Below the pieces are notes generated by a model. It ran no database searches and was not told where the DNA came from. It saw nothing but the letters and a program-made list of their open reading frames with translations. A program made the position numbers and the translations under genes. From DTYU01 sp040756575 (GTDB taxonomy: Bacteria > Bacillota > Desulfotomaculia > Desulfotomaculales > Ammonificaceae), in assembly GCA_040756575.1 (NCBI GenBank), contig JBFLYP010000003.1:77004-141003 (forward strand): a stretch of DNA of 64,000 nt, written 5' to 3'. Below, in pieces: positions 1-8,422 of this stretch. The first letter of the stretch is position 1, and each line of letters starts with the position of its first letter.

Positions 1-215
1 GTAACCTGATACGCCTCTCCGGGGTGCTTGACCAGGGATCCGCTCGGGGACACAAAGAAGTCCTCCCGTGTCAACCTTAATAGAAGAGGTCTTTGGGCTT
101 TGAGCCTGACTTCTTCCACCTCCTCCCAGACCCTAAGCCGGCCGAGAAGGTCCCTCAAAGTAGGCGGAAATAAACGCAGCAGTGTTTCTTTAGGGTAGAA
201 CTCCTTATCGGCCAC
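1..215 (-). CDS. spoIIIAA: Stage III sporulation protein AA, N-terminal part (cut by window edge)
   Basis: Not a long open frame in the window, but translation from the GTG at 215 gives 71 residues typical of the SpoIIIAA N-terminus: a short LLRLFPPTLRDLLGRL stretch, then a helix with EEVRLKAQRPLLLRL and an acidic/aromatic segment EDFFVSPSG. SpoIIIAA is the AAA-type ATPase of the mother-cell SpoIIIA-SpoIIQ channel that feeds the forespore. A GGGAGGGGG ribosome-binding site lies about 8 bases before the GTG. The ATPase domain lies outside the window. The position next to a CD1247-type gene and efp is the usual order in sporulating Clostridia. Confidence 0.75.
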   Translation of the reverse strand, partial: MADKEFYPKETLLRLFPPTLRDLLGRLRVWEEVEEVRLKAQRPLLLRLTREDFFVSPSGSLVKHPGEAYQV

Positions 216-284
216 GGGTTTGTCCCCCTCCCGAAATAAGGTTATGCAAGGGGGGTAAGTTTATGCCAACCGGTTGACGGGCAA

Positions 285-316
285 GAGAAAAAGGGTTCCT
301 CCGCGGAACCCTTCTC
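285..316 (-). terminator. Rho-independent terminator after the CD1247-type gene
   Basis: A perfect 9-bp stem (291-299 with 305-313, AAGGGTTCC/GGAACCCTT) with a 5-base loop is followed on the minus strand by TTTTTCTC. It lies between the stop at 338 and spoIIIAA, so the two are probably separate transcription units. Confidence 0.8.
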
Positions 317-337
317 GCAACCCAACTCCGCATACGG

Positions 338-709
338 TCAAAAAACGTCCATATTCGGAGCTATTGTTTCCGGTGTCTCCAACAGACCGGGGTTGCCGCC
401 CTGTCGTGCCTGCTCCTTTTGAGAATCGCTGTCTTCTATCCCTTCCTCTTCATCCTCCGCACCGAAAACCGCTGTTTCAACAGCGTAAAGATCCTCATCT
501 AACGCCTGCACATACTCCTCCATGTCATCCTGGGCCTCCCGCAGTTCGTCAAGCCTTTCGGCAAAGTCGTTCAAGACCTTTACGATTTCGCTTAAGAGGC
601 GCATTTCCCTGGAGTCGTTGTCGGTGCCGAGACCTGACAGCAATCCCTTCACATAAGCCGCCTGCGCACGCATGTTAGCCATTCCTGCCACCTCTGTGAT
701 TGAACTCAT
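338..709 (-). CDS. CD1247-type N-terminal-domain protein (unknown function)
   Basis: 123 residues. Residues 15-75 resemble the small helical N-terminal domain named after Clostridioides CD1247: AAYVKGLLSGLGTD, then a long acidic coiled-coil-like helix with DELREAQDDMEEYVQALDEDLYAVE. The rest is acidic and low-complexity (EDEEEGIEDSDSQKEQ), with no membrane segment or signal peptide. Proteins of this kind usually lie between efp and spoIIIAA in Clostridia, as here. No biochemical role is known to me. The family call rests on the helix pattern and gene neighbourhood. Confidence 0.65.
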   Translation of the reverse strand: MSSITEVAGMANMRAQAAYVKGLLSGLGTDNDSREMRLLSEIVKVLNDFAERLDELREAQDDMEEYVQALDEDLYAVETAVFGAEDEEEGIEDSDSQKEQARQGGNPGLLETPETIAPNMDVF

Positions 710-833
710 TAAAATACTCAGCGAAAAGTAGTATTGTCAGGAGTGCGGCTTTTTAATGCAAAACAACGGCGATCACATCCTTATTTATATAAGATAAGGC
801 CTCGGCGCAGCAGCAAAAGGAACCCGCCCGTCA

Positions 834-858
834 ATAAAAAGGCCGGTGGTCACCGGCT
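834..858 (-). terminator. Rho-independent terminator after the PilX-like gene
   Basis: A 7-bp stem GCCGGTG/CACCGGC (842-848 with 851-857) with a minimal loop is followed on the minus strand by CCTTTTTATT. It is placed 40 bases after the stop at 900. Confidence 0.75.
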
Positions 859-899
859 GTATGAATCACATAAATTTTCAAAGCCTTAATTATAGATTA

Positions 900-2603
900 T
901 TATTTCACCAGCTTCCACCCGTTGACTTTGACGTCATACGGCATTCCCGGCGGGTAACGGCAGAACAGCTCTTTATTGTAAAGAAGGGAGACATCCATAT
1001 TGTTGACGACGCATTGCCGGCAATTGCCGGATCTCCGGCGGCCTCCCTGCTCGTTCTTGCCGATGCCCAAACCCCAGGTTGCCACCGCGCCGTCAACGGT
1101 TGTACTTCCGCCTTTCACAACGAGGGTATCGCCGCACAGGACTACTCCCTCAACGGCGTTTGCTCCTTTTAAAACCGTATCCCTCAATGAAATAAGCCCC
1201 AGGACCGCGTTCCCCGCACCGGCATTCTCAAGTGCCGAATTATTTTTGAACTCAATTGAATCAGCCACTATGGTTACCCTGCCGTTATACATCCCGCTGA
1301 TTCCCGCTGTGTTTATGACCGCTTTCCCGTCAACGAAGTAAACCCCGTTCATCTTTGCTAGGTCATCCCCGTCGAACCGTTTACCGCTGCTAAAGTAATG
1401 CTGCGTACCATCGGTCTCGTAACTCTCGGCGAGCTTCTTATAGTAGGTCTTAAACTCCTCCACTTTCTTACTGTCAGTCGGGTCAATGCCCGCGGGGAAG
1501 TCCGGGATCTGGAGGTTTTGACGTTCGTGAAGAGTCCCGTCAATCGCCGCAGCTGTGCTCGCGTTAGTGCTGCTACCTATAAAGATATCGAGCAGGCCTC
1601 GGTTCTCATCAACGGAAGACGCCTCAATGTCGCCGTTTGCCCATACGTCGCCCTTCACCGCTAACCCGTCGCTCCCCCCTGTGTGGCCGAGGAGGGTCGC
1701 GCCGAGGCTTGTACCCAATATCGGCAGATTCAATCCGAGACCAAGAATTCCATTCACAACATTAAGAAGGGAGAGGCCGAGGTTCACACCCGGCAGCAGC
1801 GCTGTTATGTTGGCAAGTCCGCTTATATCGCCTAAGTAATAACCGCTCCCCGAAGCACCGTTATTACCGGTTTTGCTGTCGCTTGTATAACTGCGCGCCC
1901 GTACGTCCCCGCTGGTATAAACATTTCCATAAACCACAGCATCGGGCTCCGTTTTCCCGCTGCCTAACAGACTAATCCCCAAAAGCGATAGGTTTACATC
2001 GAGCACCTTAAATTCACCGGGCGTCCCGTAAGCGTCGATCAGTACCGTGCTCTTACCCCCGGGATCGCCGCCGAAAATGAGGTTCGTCGGGCGGTCTTTT
2101 TCGCCGATTATCGAGTGATCGCTGCCGATAATCAGTTGACCGTCATCCCCGCCAGCGACGTGCACCCCTCCCTCATTGGTGATTCCTTTGCCGCAAATAA
2201 ACGGATCATATGCTATATTTACCTCCGCTGACACGGTCTTGCGGGCGTTCCGGCAAACCCCGGTGCTGGTGATTTTAACCCCTACACCAGTCTCCCCGAC
2301 CTGGGACCACGCGAGTGTGACTTCCTGCACGAAGCCGCCTGCAGAATCCCCCTCGATCTCATCAGCATAAACAACCTTGTTCGTGCTGCCGGGATAAAGC
2401 CAGAGCGGGTCCACCTTCAGTTTGGCGACCGCCCGCTCGATTCCGGCCTCTGCCGCGTACCGTGCCTGCGCTAAATTTAACTCACCGGTCGCCGCCTGTT
2501 TTGCATACGTCGTTACAACCATTGTTGCCATCCCGAGGAGGCCGAGCACAGACAGGACCATAACAACCATCAGAGCCGCCTGTCCACCCTGAGTATGCCG
2601 CAT
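900..2603 (-). CDS. PilX-like large pilin / pilus-associated protein
   Basis: 567 residues. The N-terminus has a short basic leader, then GGQAALMVVMVLSVLGLLG and a hydrophobic helix, then AARYAAEAGIERAVAKLK (written ARYAAEAGIERAVAKL in the protein), the pattern of PilX N-terminal-domain pilus proteins processed by a prepilin peptidase. The remaining ~500 residues are Gly/Asn/Ser-rich with repeated short beta-type stretches (GNVYTSGDV, GDVWANGDIEAS, EGVVLCGDTLVVKGG), like DUF4900-type pilus-tip or filament proteins with a stacked beta fold. It lies downstream of efp, about 6 kb from the main pilus operon, with its own hairpin before the start and a terminator after the stop. The start is ATG with AAAGGAGG upstream. 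An adhesin or tip role is inferred. Confidence 0.7.
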   Translation of the reverse strand: MRHTQGGQAALMVVMVLSVLGLLGMATMVVTTYAKQAATGELNLAQARYAAEAGIERAVAKLKVDPLWLYPGSTNKVVYADEIEGDSAGGFVQEVTLAWSQVGETGVGVKITSTGVCRNARKTVSAEVNIAYDPFICGKGITNEGGVHVAGGDDGQLIIGSDHSIIGEKDRPTNLIFGGDPGGKSTVLIDAYGTPGEFKVLDVNLSLLGISLLGSGKTEPDAVVYGNVYTSGDVRARSYTSDSKTGNNGASGSGYYLGDISGLANITALLPGVNLGLSLLNVVNGILGLGLNLPILGTSLGATLLGHTGGSDGLAVKGDVWANGDIEASSVDENRGLLDIFIGSSTNASTAAAIDGTLHERQNLQIPDFPAGIDPTDSKKVEEFKTYYKKLAESYETDGTQHYFSSGKRFDGDDLAKMNGVYFVDGKAVINTAGISGMYNGRVTIVADSIEFKNNSALENAGAGNAVLGLISLRDTVLKGANAVEGVVLCGDTLVVKGGSTTVDGAVATWGLGIGKNEQGGRRRSGNCRQCVVNNMDVSLLYNKELFCRYPPGMPYDVKVNGWKLVK

Positions 2604-2610
2604 GGCGCTG

Positions 2611-2654
2611 CCTCCTTTCCCGACTCCGGAGCACGGCCGCAGCGATCCGGAGTC
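2611..2654 (-). promoter_or_regulatory. Perfect hairpin abutting the ribosome-binding site of the PilX-like gene
   Basis: GACTCCGGA (2646-2654) and TCCGGAGTC (2622-2630) form a 9-bp perfect stem with a 15-base GC-rich loop. It ends two bases before the AAAGGAGG that serves the ATG at 2603. There is no U-run after it, so it is not a standard terminator. It could shield or stabilise the 5' end of this mRNA after efp read-through. Confidence 0.45.
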
Positions 2655-2701
2655 CGTTAGTTGTTGCTGCAGATACGATCCTAACGGTTTCGACGCGCCC
2701 T

Positions 2702-3259
2702 TTATGCCCTTTTGAGGTACTGTCCGCTGCGCGTGTCGACTTGGATAACGTCGCCTTCCTCCACAAAAAGCGGAACCTGAACCACAAGGCCGGTCTCCAG
2801 CTTAGCAGGTTTTGAGCCCCCGGTCGCCGTATCCCCCCTTATGCCGGGGGCGGTCTCGACCACCTGAAGTTCTACGGTATTCGGAAGCTCGATGCCGAGC
2901 ACCTTATCCTGGTACATGAGAATAAAAATTTCCATGTTTTCCTTCAGGTACTTAACTGCTTCTTCCAGCTCCGCGGGCCCCAATACGACCTGTTCGAAGT
3001 TGTCCATGTCCATAAAATAATAATTGGTTCCGTCGTTATAAAGGTACTGCGATAACCGCCGGTCGAGGTGCGCCCGCGGTACCTTTTCACCGGCGTTGAA
3101 AGTCCGCTCAATAACCGCACCGGTCCGCAGATTCCGCAGTTTCGAGCGTACGAACGGCGACCCCTTCCCGGGTTTTACGTGGAGAAACTCTATTACCTGG
3201 TAAACATCGCCGTCGAGTTCGATCGTCAAACCGGTGCGAAAGTCGTTGGTAGAAATCAA
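2702..3259 (-). CDS. efp: Translation elongation factor P
   Basis: 185 residues, full length for EF-P. It binds between the P and E sites and rescues ribosomes stalled on polyproline. The N-terminal KOW-like domain has the exposed loop KPGKGSPFVRSKLRNL with the modifiable Lys32 after Pro-Gly. Two OB-type domains follow, and the C-terminus shows the family signature GDVIQVDTRSGQYLKR. The start is TTG at 3259, preceded by GGAGGGGGAAAGG. It lies 21 bases after the M24 peptidase gene, the classic pepP/pepQ-efp pair. Confidence 0.97.
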   Translation of the reverse strand: MISTNDFRTGLTIELDGDVYQVIEFLHVKPGKGSPFVRSKLRNLRTGAVIERTFNAGEKVPRAHLDRRLSQYLYNDGTNYYFMDMDNFEQVVLGPAELEEAVKYLKENMEIFILMYQDKVLGIELPNTVELQVVETAPGIRGDTATGGSKPAKLETGLVVQVPLFVEEGDVIQVDTRSGQYLKRA

Positions 3260-3280
3260 ACCTTTCCCCCTCCTTCATCC

Positions 3281-4354
3281 CTATCCCACGCACAGCAGGC
3301 TGTTTTTCGGCGTCTTTGTAAGCACCTCAGCGCCGTCATCCGTCACCACTACCACGTCCTCGATCCGCACCCCTCCTTGTCCCGGCAGGTATACCCCCGG
3401 CTCGACGGTGATAACCATCCCCGGTTGGAGGGGTGTCCGTACCCCCTCGGCGAGGCGAGGTTCCTCGTGTACCGCAAGCCCCAGCCCGTGCCCCGTGCTG
3501 TGGGCGAATGCCCCTCCGAAACCATAGCTCTCCAACACGGAGCGCGCCGCCCTATCTATTTCACCCGCCTCTATTCCCGGGTGAACGGCTGCGATTGCGG
3601 CCTTCTGCGCCGCAAGCACCGCCCCGTACATTTTCTCCTGCCACGGCACGCTTCCCCCGACCGCAATCGTCCTGGTGAAATCCGAACAGTAGTGTTTGCA
3701 AACAGCGCCGCAGTCCACCACCACGAGATCCCCCTGCTGAACCTCCTTGTCCCCCGCCGCCCCGTGCGGCAGTGCAGACCGCCATCCGGAAGCGACGATG
3801 AAATCGAAGGCCGCGCGCTGTGCGCCCCGGCGCCGAAGGGTAAACTCCAAATCAAGCGCCCAGTCGCGCTCCTTGACCCCCGGCCGCAAGAAGGGAAGAC
3901 ACGCCGCGAACGCTTCGTCCACCAGGCGGACCGCTTCCCTAATCAGGACTACCTCAGCCGGCTCCTTAATCATCCGGAGCTCCTCCACCAGGTCCACAAC
4001 CGGCACCAGCGTCACATCCTCAAGCGCTTCACTCAGCTTAACCCACTCTTCGTGGCTTACGCTTTTTGACTCGAGGCCGACCCTTCGGATGCCGCTTTCC
4101 ACAATTGCCTGGCTGACACCGTCCGGCCACAGGCGCTTTGCTTCGAGTATCTCGATGCCCGGGCACTCCATTCGCGCCTGCTCTGTATAGCGACCGTCCG
4201 TTACCAGGATCACCCTTTTACTGTCAACCAGCAGAATACCGGCTGATCCGCTAAAACCGCTCAAATAGTACCTGTTTAAGCTGTTTACGACTAAAAGGCC
4301 TTCCAGCCCTGACGCTGCCGTTTTTGCACGGAGCCGACCTATTCTACTATCCAA
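3281..4354 (-). CDS. M24-family Xaa-Pro aminopeptidase/dipeptidase
   Basis: 357 residues. The N-terminal creatinase-like domain (1-130) precedes the pita-bread catalytic domain. Metal ligands are visible in VVDCGAVCKHYCSDFTRTI (two Asp), AHSTGHGLGLAVHEEP (His) and VITVEPGVYLPG (Glu). A last Glu lies in the VRIEDVVVVT strand. It removes or splits N-terminal Xaa-Pro bonds in the cytosol using two metal ions. The start is TTG at 4354 after GGGGGGAA. It is probably cotranscribed with aroQ upstream (58-base gap) and efp downstream. PepP and PepQ substrate types cannot be told apart by reading. Confidence 0.92.
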   Translation of the reverse strand: MDSRIGRLRAKTAASGLEGLLVVNSLNRYYLSGFSGSAGILLVDSKRVILVTDGRYTEQARMECPGIEILEAKRLWPDGVSQAIVESGIRRVGLESKSVSHEEWVKLSEALEDVTLVPVVDLVEELRMIKEPAEVVLIREAVRLVDEAFAACLPFLRPGVKERDWALDLEFTLRRRGAQRAAFDFIVASGWRSALPHGAAGDKEVQQGDLVVVDCGAVCKHYCSDFTRTIAVGGSVPWQEKMYGAVLAAQKAAIAAVHPGIEAGEIDRAARSVLESYGFGGAFAHSTGHGLGLAVHEEPRLAEGVRTPLQPGMVITVEPGVYLPGQGGVRIEDVVVVTDDGAEVLTKTPKNSLLCVG

Positions 4355-4412
4355 TCGCCGGTTCCCCCCGGTCGCTGACGTGGCACCCTGTTAACAGCTT
4401 GCTGCCCGAATA

Positions 4413-4838
4413 TTACGTGAGAAGACTTACCGCGGCTCTCAAACCCAATAAGTAGCTTTGTATTCCAAAACCGGTTATCTGACCGGCGGCAACGGGGGCG
4501 ATTACCGAATGCCGCCTGAATTCCTCCCGCGCATGAATGTTCGAAAGGTGCACCTCTACCGTCGGCAACCCGACCGCCGCTATTGCGTCACGTAGCGCTA
4601 TACTGTAATGTGTAAATGCCCCCGGATTTATTACAATGGCATTCGCATCCGTTTGCTGCAGCCTGTCGATAAGTTCTCCTTCGTGATTCGACTGAAAAGA
4701 CTCCACCGTTACCCCAATTTGATCTCCAAGTTCTTTCAGCGCAGCATCGATTTCTGCGAGGGTGACGGTTCCGTAAATCCCTGGCTCCCTCTTGCCTAAC
4801 AGGTTCAGGTTGGCTCCGTGCAGTACGAGGATTTTCAC
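4413..4838 (-). CDS. aroQ: Type II 3-dehydroquinate dehydratase
   Basis: 141 residues, the family's usual length. It catalyses dehydration of 3-dehydroquinate to 3-dehydroshikimate (third shikimate step) as a dodecamer. Motifs seen: LHGANLNLLGKREPGIYG with the catalytic Tyr, INPGAFTHYSIALRDAI with the substrate Asn, and VEVHLSNIHAREEFRRHS with the active-site His and Arg. The GTG start at 4838 has GGAGGA eight bases upstream, and that ribosome-binding site lies at the edge of repeat copy 1. It is separated by about 13 kb from the other aro genes of this window. Confidence 0.96.
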   Translation of the reverse strand: MKILVLHGANLNLLGKREPGIYGTVTLAEIDAALKELGDQIGVTVESFQSNHEGELIDRLQQTDANAIVINPGAFTHYSIALRDAIAAVGLPTVEVHLSNIHAREEFRRHSVIAPVAAGQITGFGIQSYLLGLRAAVSLLT

Positions 4839-4846
4839 AGTGTATG

Positions 4847-5090
4847 TCCTCCGAGAATACGTTCTTCTTCCGTGGGGTGCAGCGATGGGCTTCGCATTAC
4901 TGCGAACCGAGAGGTGGGATGTGGGAGGTTAGAGGTGAGATTTCTCTTAAATTCGCATAGCGAATTTCTACCAGAATCCCACTTCCAACCTCGCACCTCT
5001 CACTTCCCAATTGCTCGCTCCTCGCCGCGTTCCGTTTATGTTACACTACCGCATCTAAGTAACACGCTTACGGGTCTATACTTCCATTTC
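4847..5090 (-). repeat. Dispersed hairpin element, copy 1 (leader of aroQ)
   Basis: One of three same-orientation copies (others near 32345-32625 and 34915-35205). Shared blocks: CTTCTTCCGTGGGG followed by GCGATG-GCTTCGC (4861-4895); a run of 7-base units beginning GTGGGAT GTGGGAG (4914-4942); a central AATTCGC...GCGAATT palindrome (4950-4967); reverse-complement units ATCCCAC TTCCAAC (4977-5009); and a tail with TTGCTCGCTCCTCGCCGCGTT and GCATCTAAGTAAC (up to 5072). The two 7-base arms pair at about 17 of 20 positions. The stretch 4839-5133 holds no gene. Confidence 0.85.
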
Positions 5091-5133
5091 CGGTAGCGCG
5101 ACTTTATCGTCGTAAACAGCTCTCCTAAAGCCG

Positions 5134-6477
5134 TCAGTGACCGCTTATTCTCAACGCCTCAACCCGAAATGTGGGTGCACCCCGGCCGCCGAAAAAACGA
5201 ATATCATTCGCCACCGCATCGATACTTTTCAGCAGCTCCAGCATGTTCCCCGCGATTACGACACCGCGTACCGGTTGCGTGAGAACGCCTTGGTCGATCC
5301 ACATCCCGGCCGCCCCGACCGAAAAGTCCCCGGAAATCGGGTTGGCGGTGTGCATACCCATTACTTCCATCACGTACAGGCCTTCTTCGACCTCCCGTAT
5401 CAGCTCTTCCGGAGAAAGCTGGCCGGGTTCGAGATAAAAATTGGTATGGCCAACCCCCGGAGTGCACTTAAAAGAGGCCCTGGTCGCGTTCCCGGTCGAT
5501 GTACAACCCTCCTTGGCGGCGGTGTATGTATTGTACAGGTACCCTTGCAGTACGCCGTCTTTCACCAATACCGTCTTCTGTGTAAGAACACCTTCACCGT
5601 CAAAAGGCGCCGTCCGGACGCCGTCGGTATACGTCCCGTCATCTATGAGCGTAAAACCGCCGCCGGCCACCTTTTCACCGATCTTCCCCGCAAAAAGGGA
5701 TCTTCCCCGCTGGACCGCTTCTGCAGTTAGCGCAGGTGCTAATAAACCGATGATATCGGCCGCCACATAAGGATCAAAAACAACCGGTACGCTGCACGTT
5801 TTTATAGTCCGGGCTCCAAGCAACCCCACCGCACGCCCGGCCGCTTCCTTACCCAATGTTTCGGGATTCAGCCTACTGTAACGCCGACCGTACCAGAGCG
5901 CGTATCCGGTTTCGCTTTGTCCGTCCTGCTCTGCAGCCAGACTGATGTACAGCCCGCAGACAGCCGACCGGTATGACGCCGAAATTCCCAGCGAGTTAGC
6001 AATGGCCACCTTACTGATACCTTCCTGGTACGTCGAATTTTCGATGACCTTCACCCGGCGGTCGAAACCAAGCGCTGCCTCCTCCATCCGGAGAGCAAGA
6101 GCAATTTTATCTTCCACAGGTGTCGCAGTGATCGTATCATCCAAGAGCTCGAGCGCAGGATAACCGCCCTGGGGGACCGGCAGACGCTGGTATTCGTCTT
6201 CAGCAGTATAATCCGCTGCAGACGTCGCCCTGTTCAGAGTATCATTTATCCCTTCCCGAGAAATATCGGTCCCAAAAGCAAAGCCGACACGTTTTCCTTT
6301 GAAAACCCTTATCCCAATCCCCCGGTCTTCAGCCTGTTTCAGCGTTTCCACCTTACGATGGCGTACCTCAATGCTGAGTTCGCTGCCTTTACTTGCAAAG
6401 GCTTCCACAGCGTCCGCACCCCTCAGCATCCCCTGCTTAACCGCAGATTCCACCACCGCAAGAAGTTCTTCCGCCAA
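5134..6477 (-). CDS. pmbA: PmbA/TldE-family protein (TldD partner)
   Basis: 447 residues, full length. It belongs to the TldD/PmbA superfamily but lacks the HExxxH metal site, as TldE/PmbA subunits do. Family landmarks are EVRHRKVETLKQAEDRGIGIRVF near residue 35, the central VPVVFDPYVAADIIGLLAPAL region, and the C-terminal NPISGDFSVGAAGMWI with the glycine-rich strand after it. TldD-TldE heterodimers are cytosolic proteases that trim peptides such as microcin precursors or antitoxins. The start is TTG at 6477 after GGAGGCGG. It lies 262 bases downstream of tldD on the same strand. Confidence 0.93.
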   Translation of the reverse strand: MAEELLAVVESAVKQGMLRGADAVEAFASKGSELSIEVRHRKVETLKQAEDRGIGIRVFKGKRVGFAFGTDISREGINDTLNRATSAADYTAEDEYQRLPVPQGGYPALELLDDTITATPVEDKIALALRMEEAALGFDRRVKVIENSTYQEGISKVAIANSLGISASYRSAVCGLYISLAAEQDGQSETGYALWYGRRYSRLNPETLGKEAAGRAVGLLGARTIKTCSVPVVFDPYVAADIIGLLAPALTAEAVQRGRSLFAGKIGEKVAGGGFTLIDDGTYTDGVRTAPFDGEGVLTQKTVLVKDGVLQGYLYNTYTAAKEGCTSTGNATRASFKCTPGVGHTNFYLEPGQLSPEELIREVEEGLYVMEVMGMHTANPISGDFSVGAAGMWIDQGVLTQPVRGVVIAGNMLELLKSIDAVANDIRFFGGRGAPTFRVEALRISGH

Positions 6478-6493
6478 CCCAACCGCCTCCGTA

Positions 6494-6660
6494 TCCGTTC
6501 AACGTTAGGCTTAAACTGATGGACCTCCGGGGTCCGTTCAACGTTCGAGCTCAAACTGATGGACTTTTAGGGTCCGTTAAGGTTTAATATCAAAACTCCC
6601 AAGCAGCAATTCCCGCAACCGCATTTCGACTTCGAACCTTGAACCTTGAACCTTGAACCG
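6494..6660. repeat. Short tandem repeats between tldD and pmbA
   Basis: Two adjacent ~40-base units begin TCCGTTCAACGTT and contain AAACTGATGGAC (6497-6573); a third degenerate start is TCCGTTAAGG. Further on, CCTTGAA is repeated three times in tandem (about 6634-6658). The rest of the 6478-6739 gap shows no gene. The 7-base period is the same as in the arms of the dispersed hairpin element. Confidence 0.7.
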
Positions 6661-6739
6661 GCCCTAAAACCTACCCCCACTTTTACAATGTCGAACATAG
6701 AACGCAGAATGGACCTCAAAGATTCATCAGCCTAAGCTC

Positions 6740-8116
6740 TTACCTCCCCGTCCCCCCGACGATCAACTCCGGAACGAGCAAGGTCGGTTGCGCATCGCTT
6801 ACCGGTACCCCCTGCCCGTCCTTGCCGCAGGTCCCGATGGTAAACCCGAGATCCCTTCCAACAAGCGCCACCTTTTTCAGCACTTCGGGACCGTTGCCGG
6901 TAAGTGTAGCGCCGCGGACTAACGGACCTACATCCCCGTCTTCGATCAGGTACCCTTCAGCCACTTCAAAAACGAAGTCCCCGTTTGTAGTGTTTACCTG
7001 ACCCCCGCCCATTTTCCGGACTAAAAAGCCGCTCCCCGCCTCGCGGATAATCTCCTCGGGGGGAGTCTTCCCCGAGGCTATGTAAGTATTGGCCATCCGC
7101 GGGATAGGCTTGTGCTGATACGACTCGCGCCGCCCGTGCCCGTTAGACTCCTTTTTTTCCTGCCGGGCGGTCTTCCGGTCGTAAAGGAAATCGTTCAGGT
7201 ACCCATTCCTGATAAGCACCACCGGGCGCGCTTTTACCCCCTCATCGTCAAACCGGTAGGAACCGTATTTCCCCGGAAGAGTGGCGTCGTCGATTACAGT
7301 AATCAGCTCTGAGGCCACCGGTTGACCCTTTTCCACGCCATAGACCGACAGTCCTTTTTGCACAAGGTCCGCTTCCAACCCGTGTCCGCAAGCTTCATGG
7401 ACCATTGTACCGCCCGCCTCTCCTGCCAGGACCACGGTCATCTTGCCGGCAGGTGCCGGCGCCGCATTAACAAGTGCCGCTGCACGGCGCGCGGCAACCT
7501 TTGCTAAATCTTCAGGGGTCCGCTCACTGAACGCCTTTGTAAAACCGGCGGTGCTCCCCAGGGCTTCAAAACCGGTCTGAATCACCGCTCCTTCCGCCGC
7601 CACCACATTAACCGTAAACCGCAGCCGTGACCTCTCTTCTTCAACGAATGCCCCTTCACTATTTGCGATCGTTACTCTCTGCGTCAAGTCTCCGTAGCCC
7701 GCCAACACCTGTCTTACCGCCGGATCCGTCGCCCGCGCCGTTCTATCGGCGGTCATTACCGCCTCCACCTTCTGCTCAAGCGGCACGTCGTCCACATTAC
7801 TTACCTGAGCCTTTTCTTGCTGCCTGAGCTGCCTGGATTCAACCCTATCTCCATGAGTGACTGCGCGCGAGGCCGTTTCCGCAGCATTCAGCAACCCTCT
7901 CTTGCTGAGGTCATTGGTGTAAACGTAAGCCGCCGTTTCTCCGGACAAGACGCGAATCCCCGCACCGCTGTCGATTCCCGACTCCACCCGTTCCACCCGG
8001 CCGTCCTCGAGGCTGATCAGTGTGCTCTGACGTTCCTCGACAAAGACATCCGCAAACGCCCCCCCTTTTTGGAGAGCAGTGTCCAAAACTTCCTTTAACA
8101 CGTTTTCGTCAAACAA
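6740..8116 (-). CDS. tldD: TldD-family metalloprotease
   Basis: 458 residues. The catalytic zinc motif is visible in GTMVHEACGHGLEADLV, and the C-terminal half has NTTNGDFVFEVAEGYLIEDG, typical of TldD. It forms the active subunit of the TldD-TldE protease, which degrades unfolded or processed peptides inside a shared chamber. The start is TTG at 8116 with AAGGGG upstream. No RiPP precursor or toxin-antitoxin gene was seen nearby, so its substrate is unknown. It reads in the same direction as the pilus genes but starts 307 bases after pilO. Confidence 0.94.
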   Translation of the reverse strand: MFDENVLKEVLDTALQKGGAFADVFVEERQSTLISLEDGRVERVESGIDSGAGIRVLSGETAAYVYTNDLSKRGLLNAAETASRAVTHGDRVESRQLRQQEKAQVSNVDDVPLEQKVEAVMTADRTARATDPAVRQVLAGYGDLTQRVTIANSEGAFVEEERSRLRFTVNVVAAEGAVIQTGFEALGSTAGFTKAFSERTPEDLAKVAARRAAALVNAAPAPAGKMTVVLAGEAGGTMVHEACGHGLEADLVQKGLSVYGVEKGQPVASELITVIDDATLPGKYGSYRFDDEGVKARPVVLIRNGYLNDFLYDRKTARQEKKESNGHGRRESYQHKPIPRMANTYIASGKTPPEEIIREAGSGFLVRKMGGGQVNTTNGDFVFEVAEGYLIEDGDVGPLVRGATLTGNGPEVLKKVALVGRDLGFTIGTCGKDGQGVPVSDAQPTLLVPELIVGGTGR

Positions 8117-8154
8117 GTGAACACCCCTTCCGGCTGAGGCCGCGGTCGCAGGTA

Positions 8155-8397
8155 CTATCTTTTTACTCTATCTTTCCCGGTTTTCCTCCTCAGCATTTTC
8201 ATTCCATAGCTGTTTTCAAAGAAGTCTGGGCCGGTTTTCACAAACGCCGTTACAAGGACTCCCTTATAGGGTAACGCTTCACCTTCAGCCGGAGAAAAGC
8301 TCATTCCTGCCCCGTTCCGCTTCCCCCGGCCGCATGTGCTCCGCCCGCGGGTGAATCCGCAGGCGCGCCGGCCCATTTCCGCCGCCAGGCCGGTCAT
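8155..8397 (-). CDS. Possible small basic protein downstream of pilO (uncertain)
   Basis: An 80-codon frame that begins 26 bases after the pilO stop and is rich in Arg, Gly and Lys. A better start may be the ATG at 8304 (49 residues, MSFSPAEGEALPYKGVLVTAF), which has GGGGCAGGA just before it. No family is recognised, there is no membrane segment, and the N-terminal part has biased composition. It may be only a chance frame filling the 306-base gap between pilO and tldD. Confidence 0.22.
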   Translation of the reverse strand: MTGLAAEMGRRACGFTRGRSTCGRGKRNGAGMSFSPAEGEALPYKGVLVTAFVKTGPDFFENSYGMKMLRRKTGKDRVKR

Positions 8398-8422
8398 CCT
8401 GCCGGGGTAAGGCTCAGTTGCT

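Noticed and set aside
3068..4069. 333-codon plus-strand frame opposite the M24 peptidase
   Set aside because: Lies wholly antisense to a clear peptidase, Arg/Pro/His-rich composition without family motifs.
6630..6660. CRISPR-like array at the CCTTGAA repeats
   Set aside because: Units are 7 bases in direct tandem without spacers and no cas genes are present.
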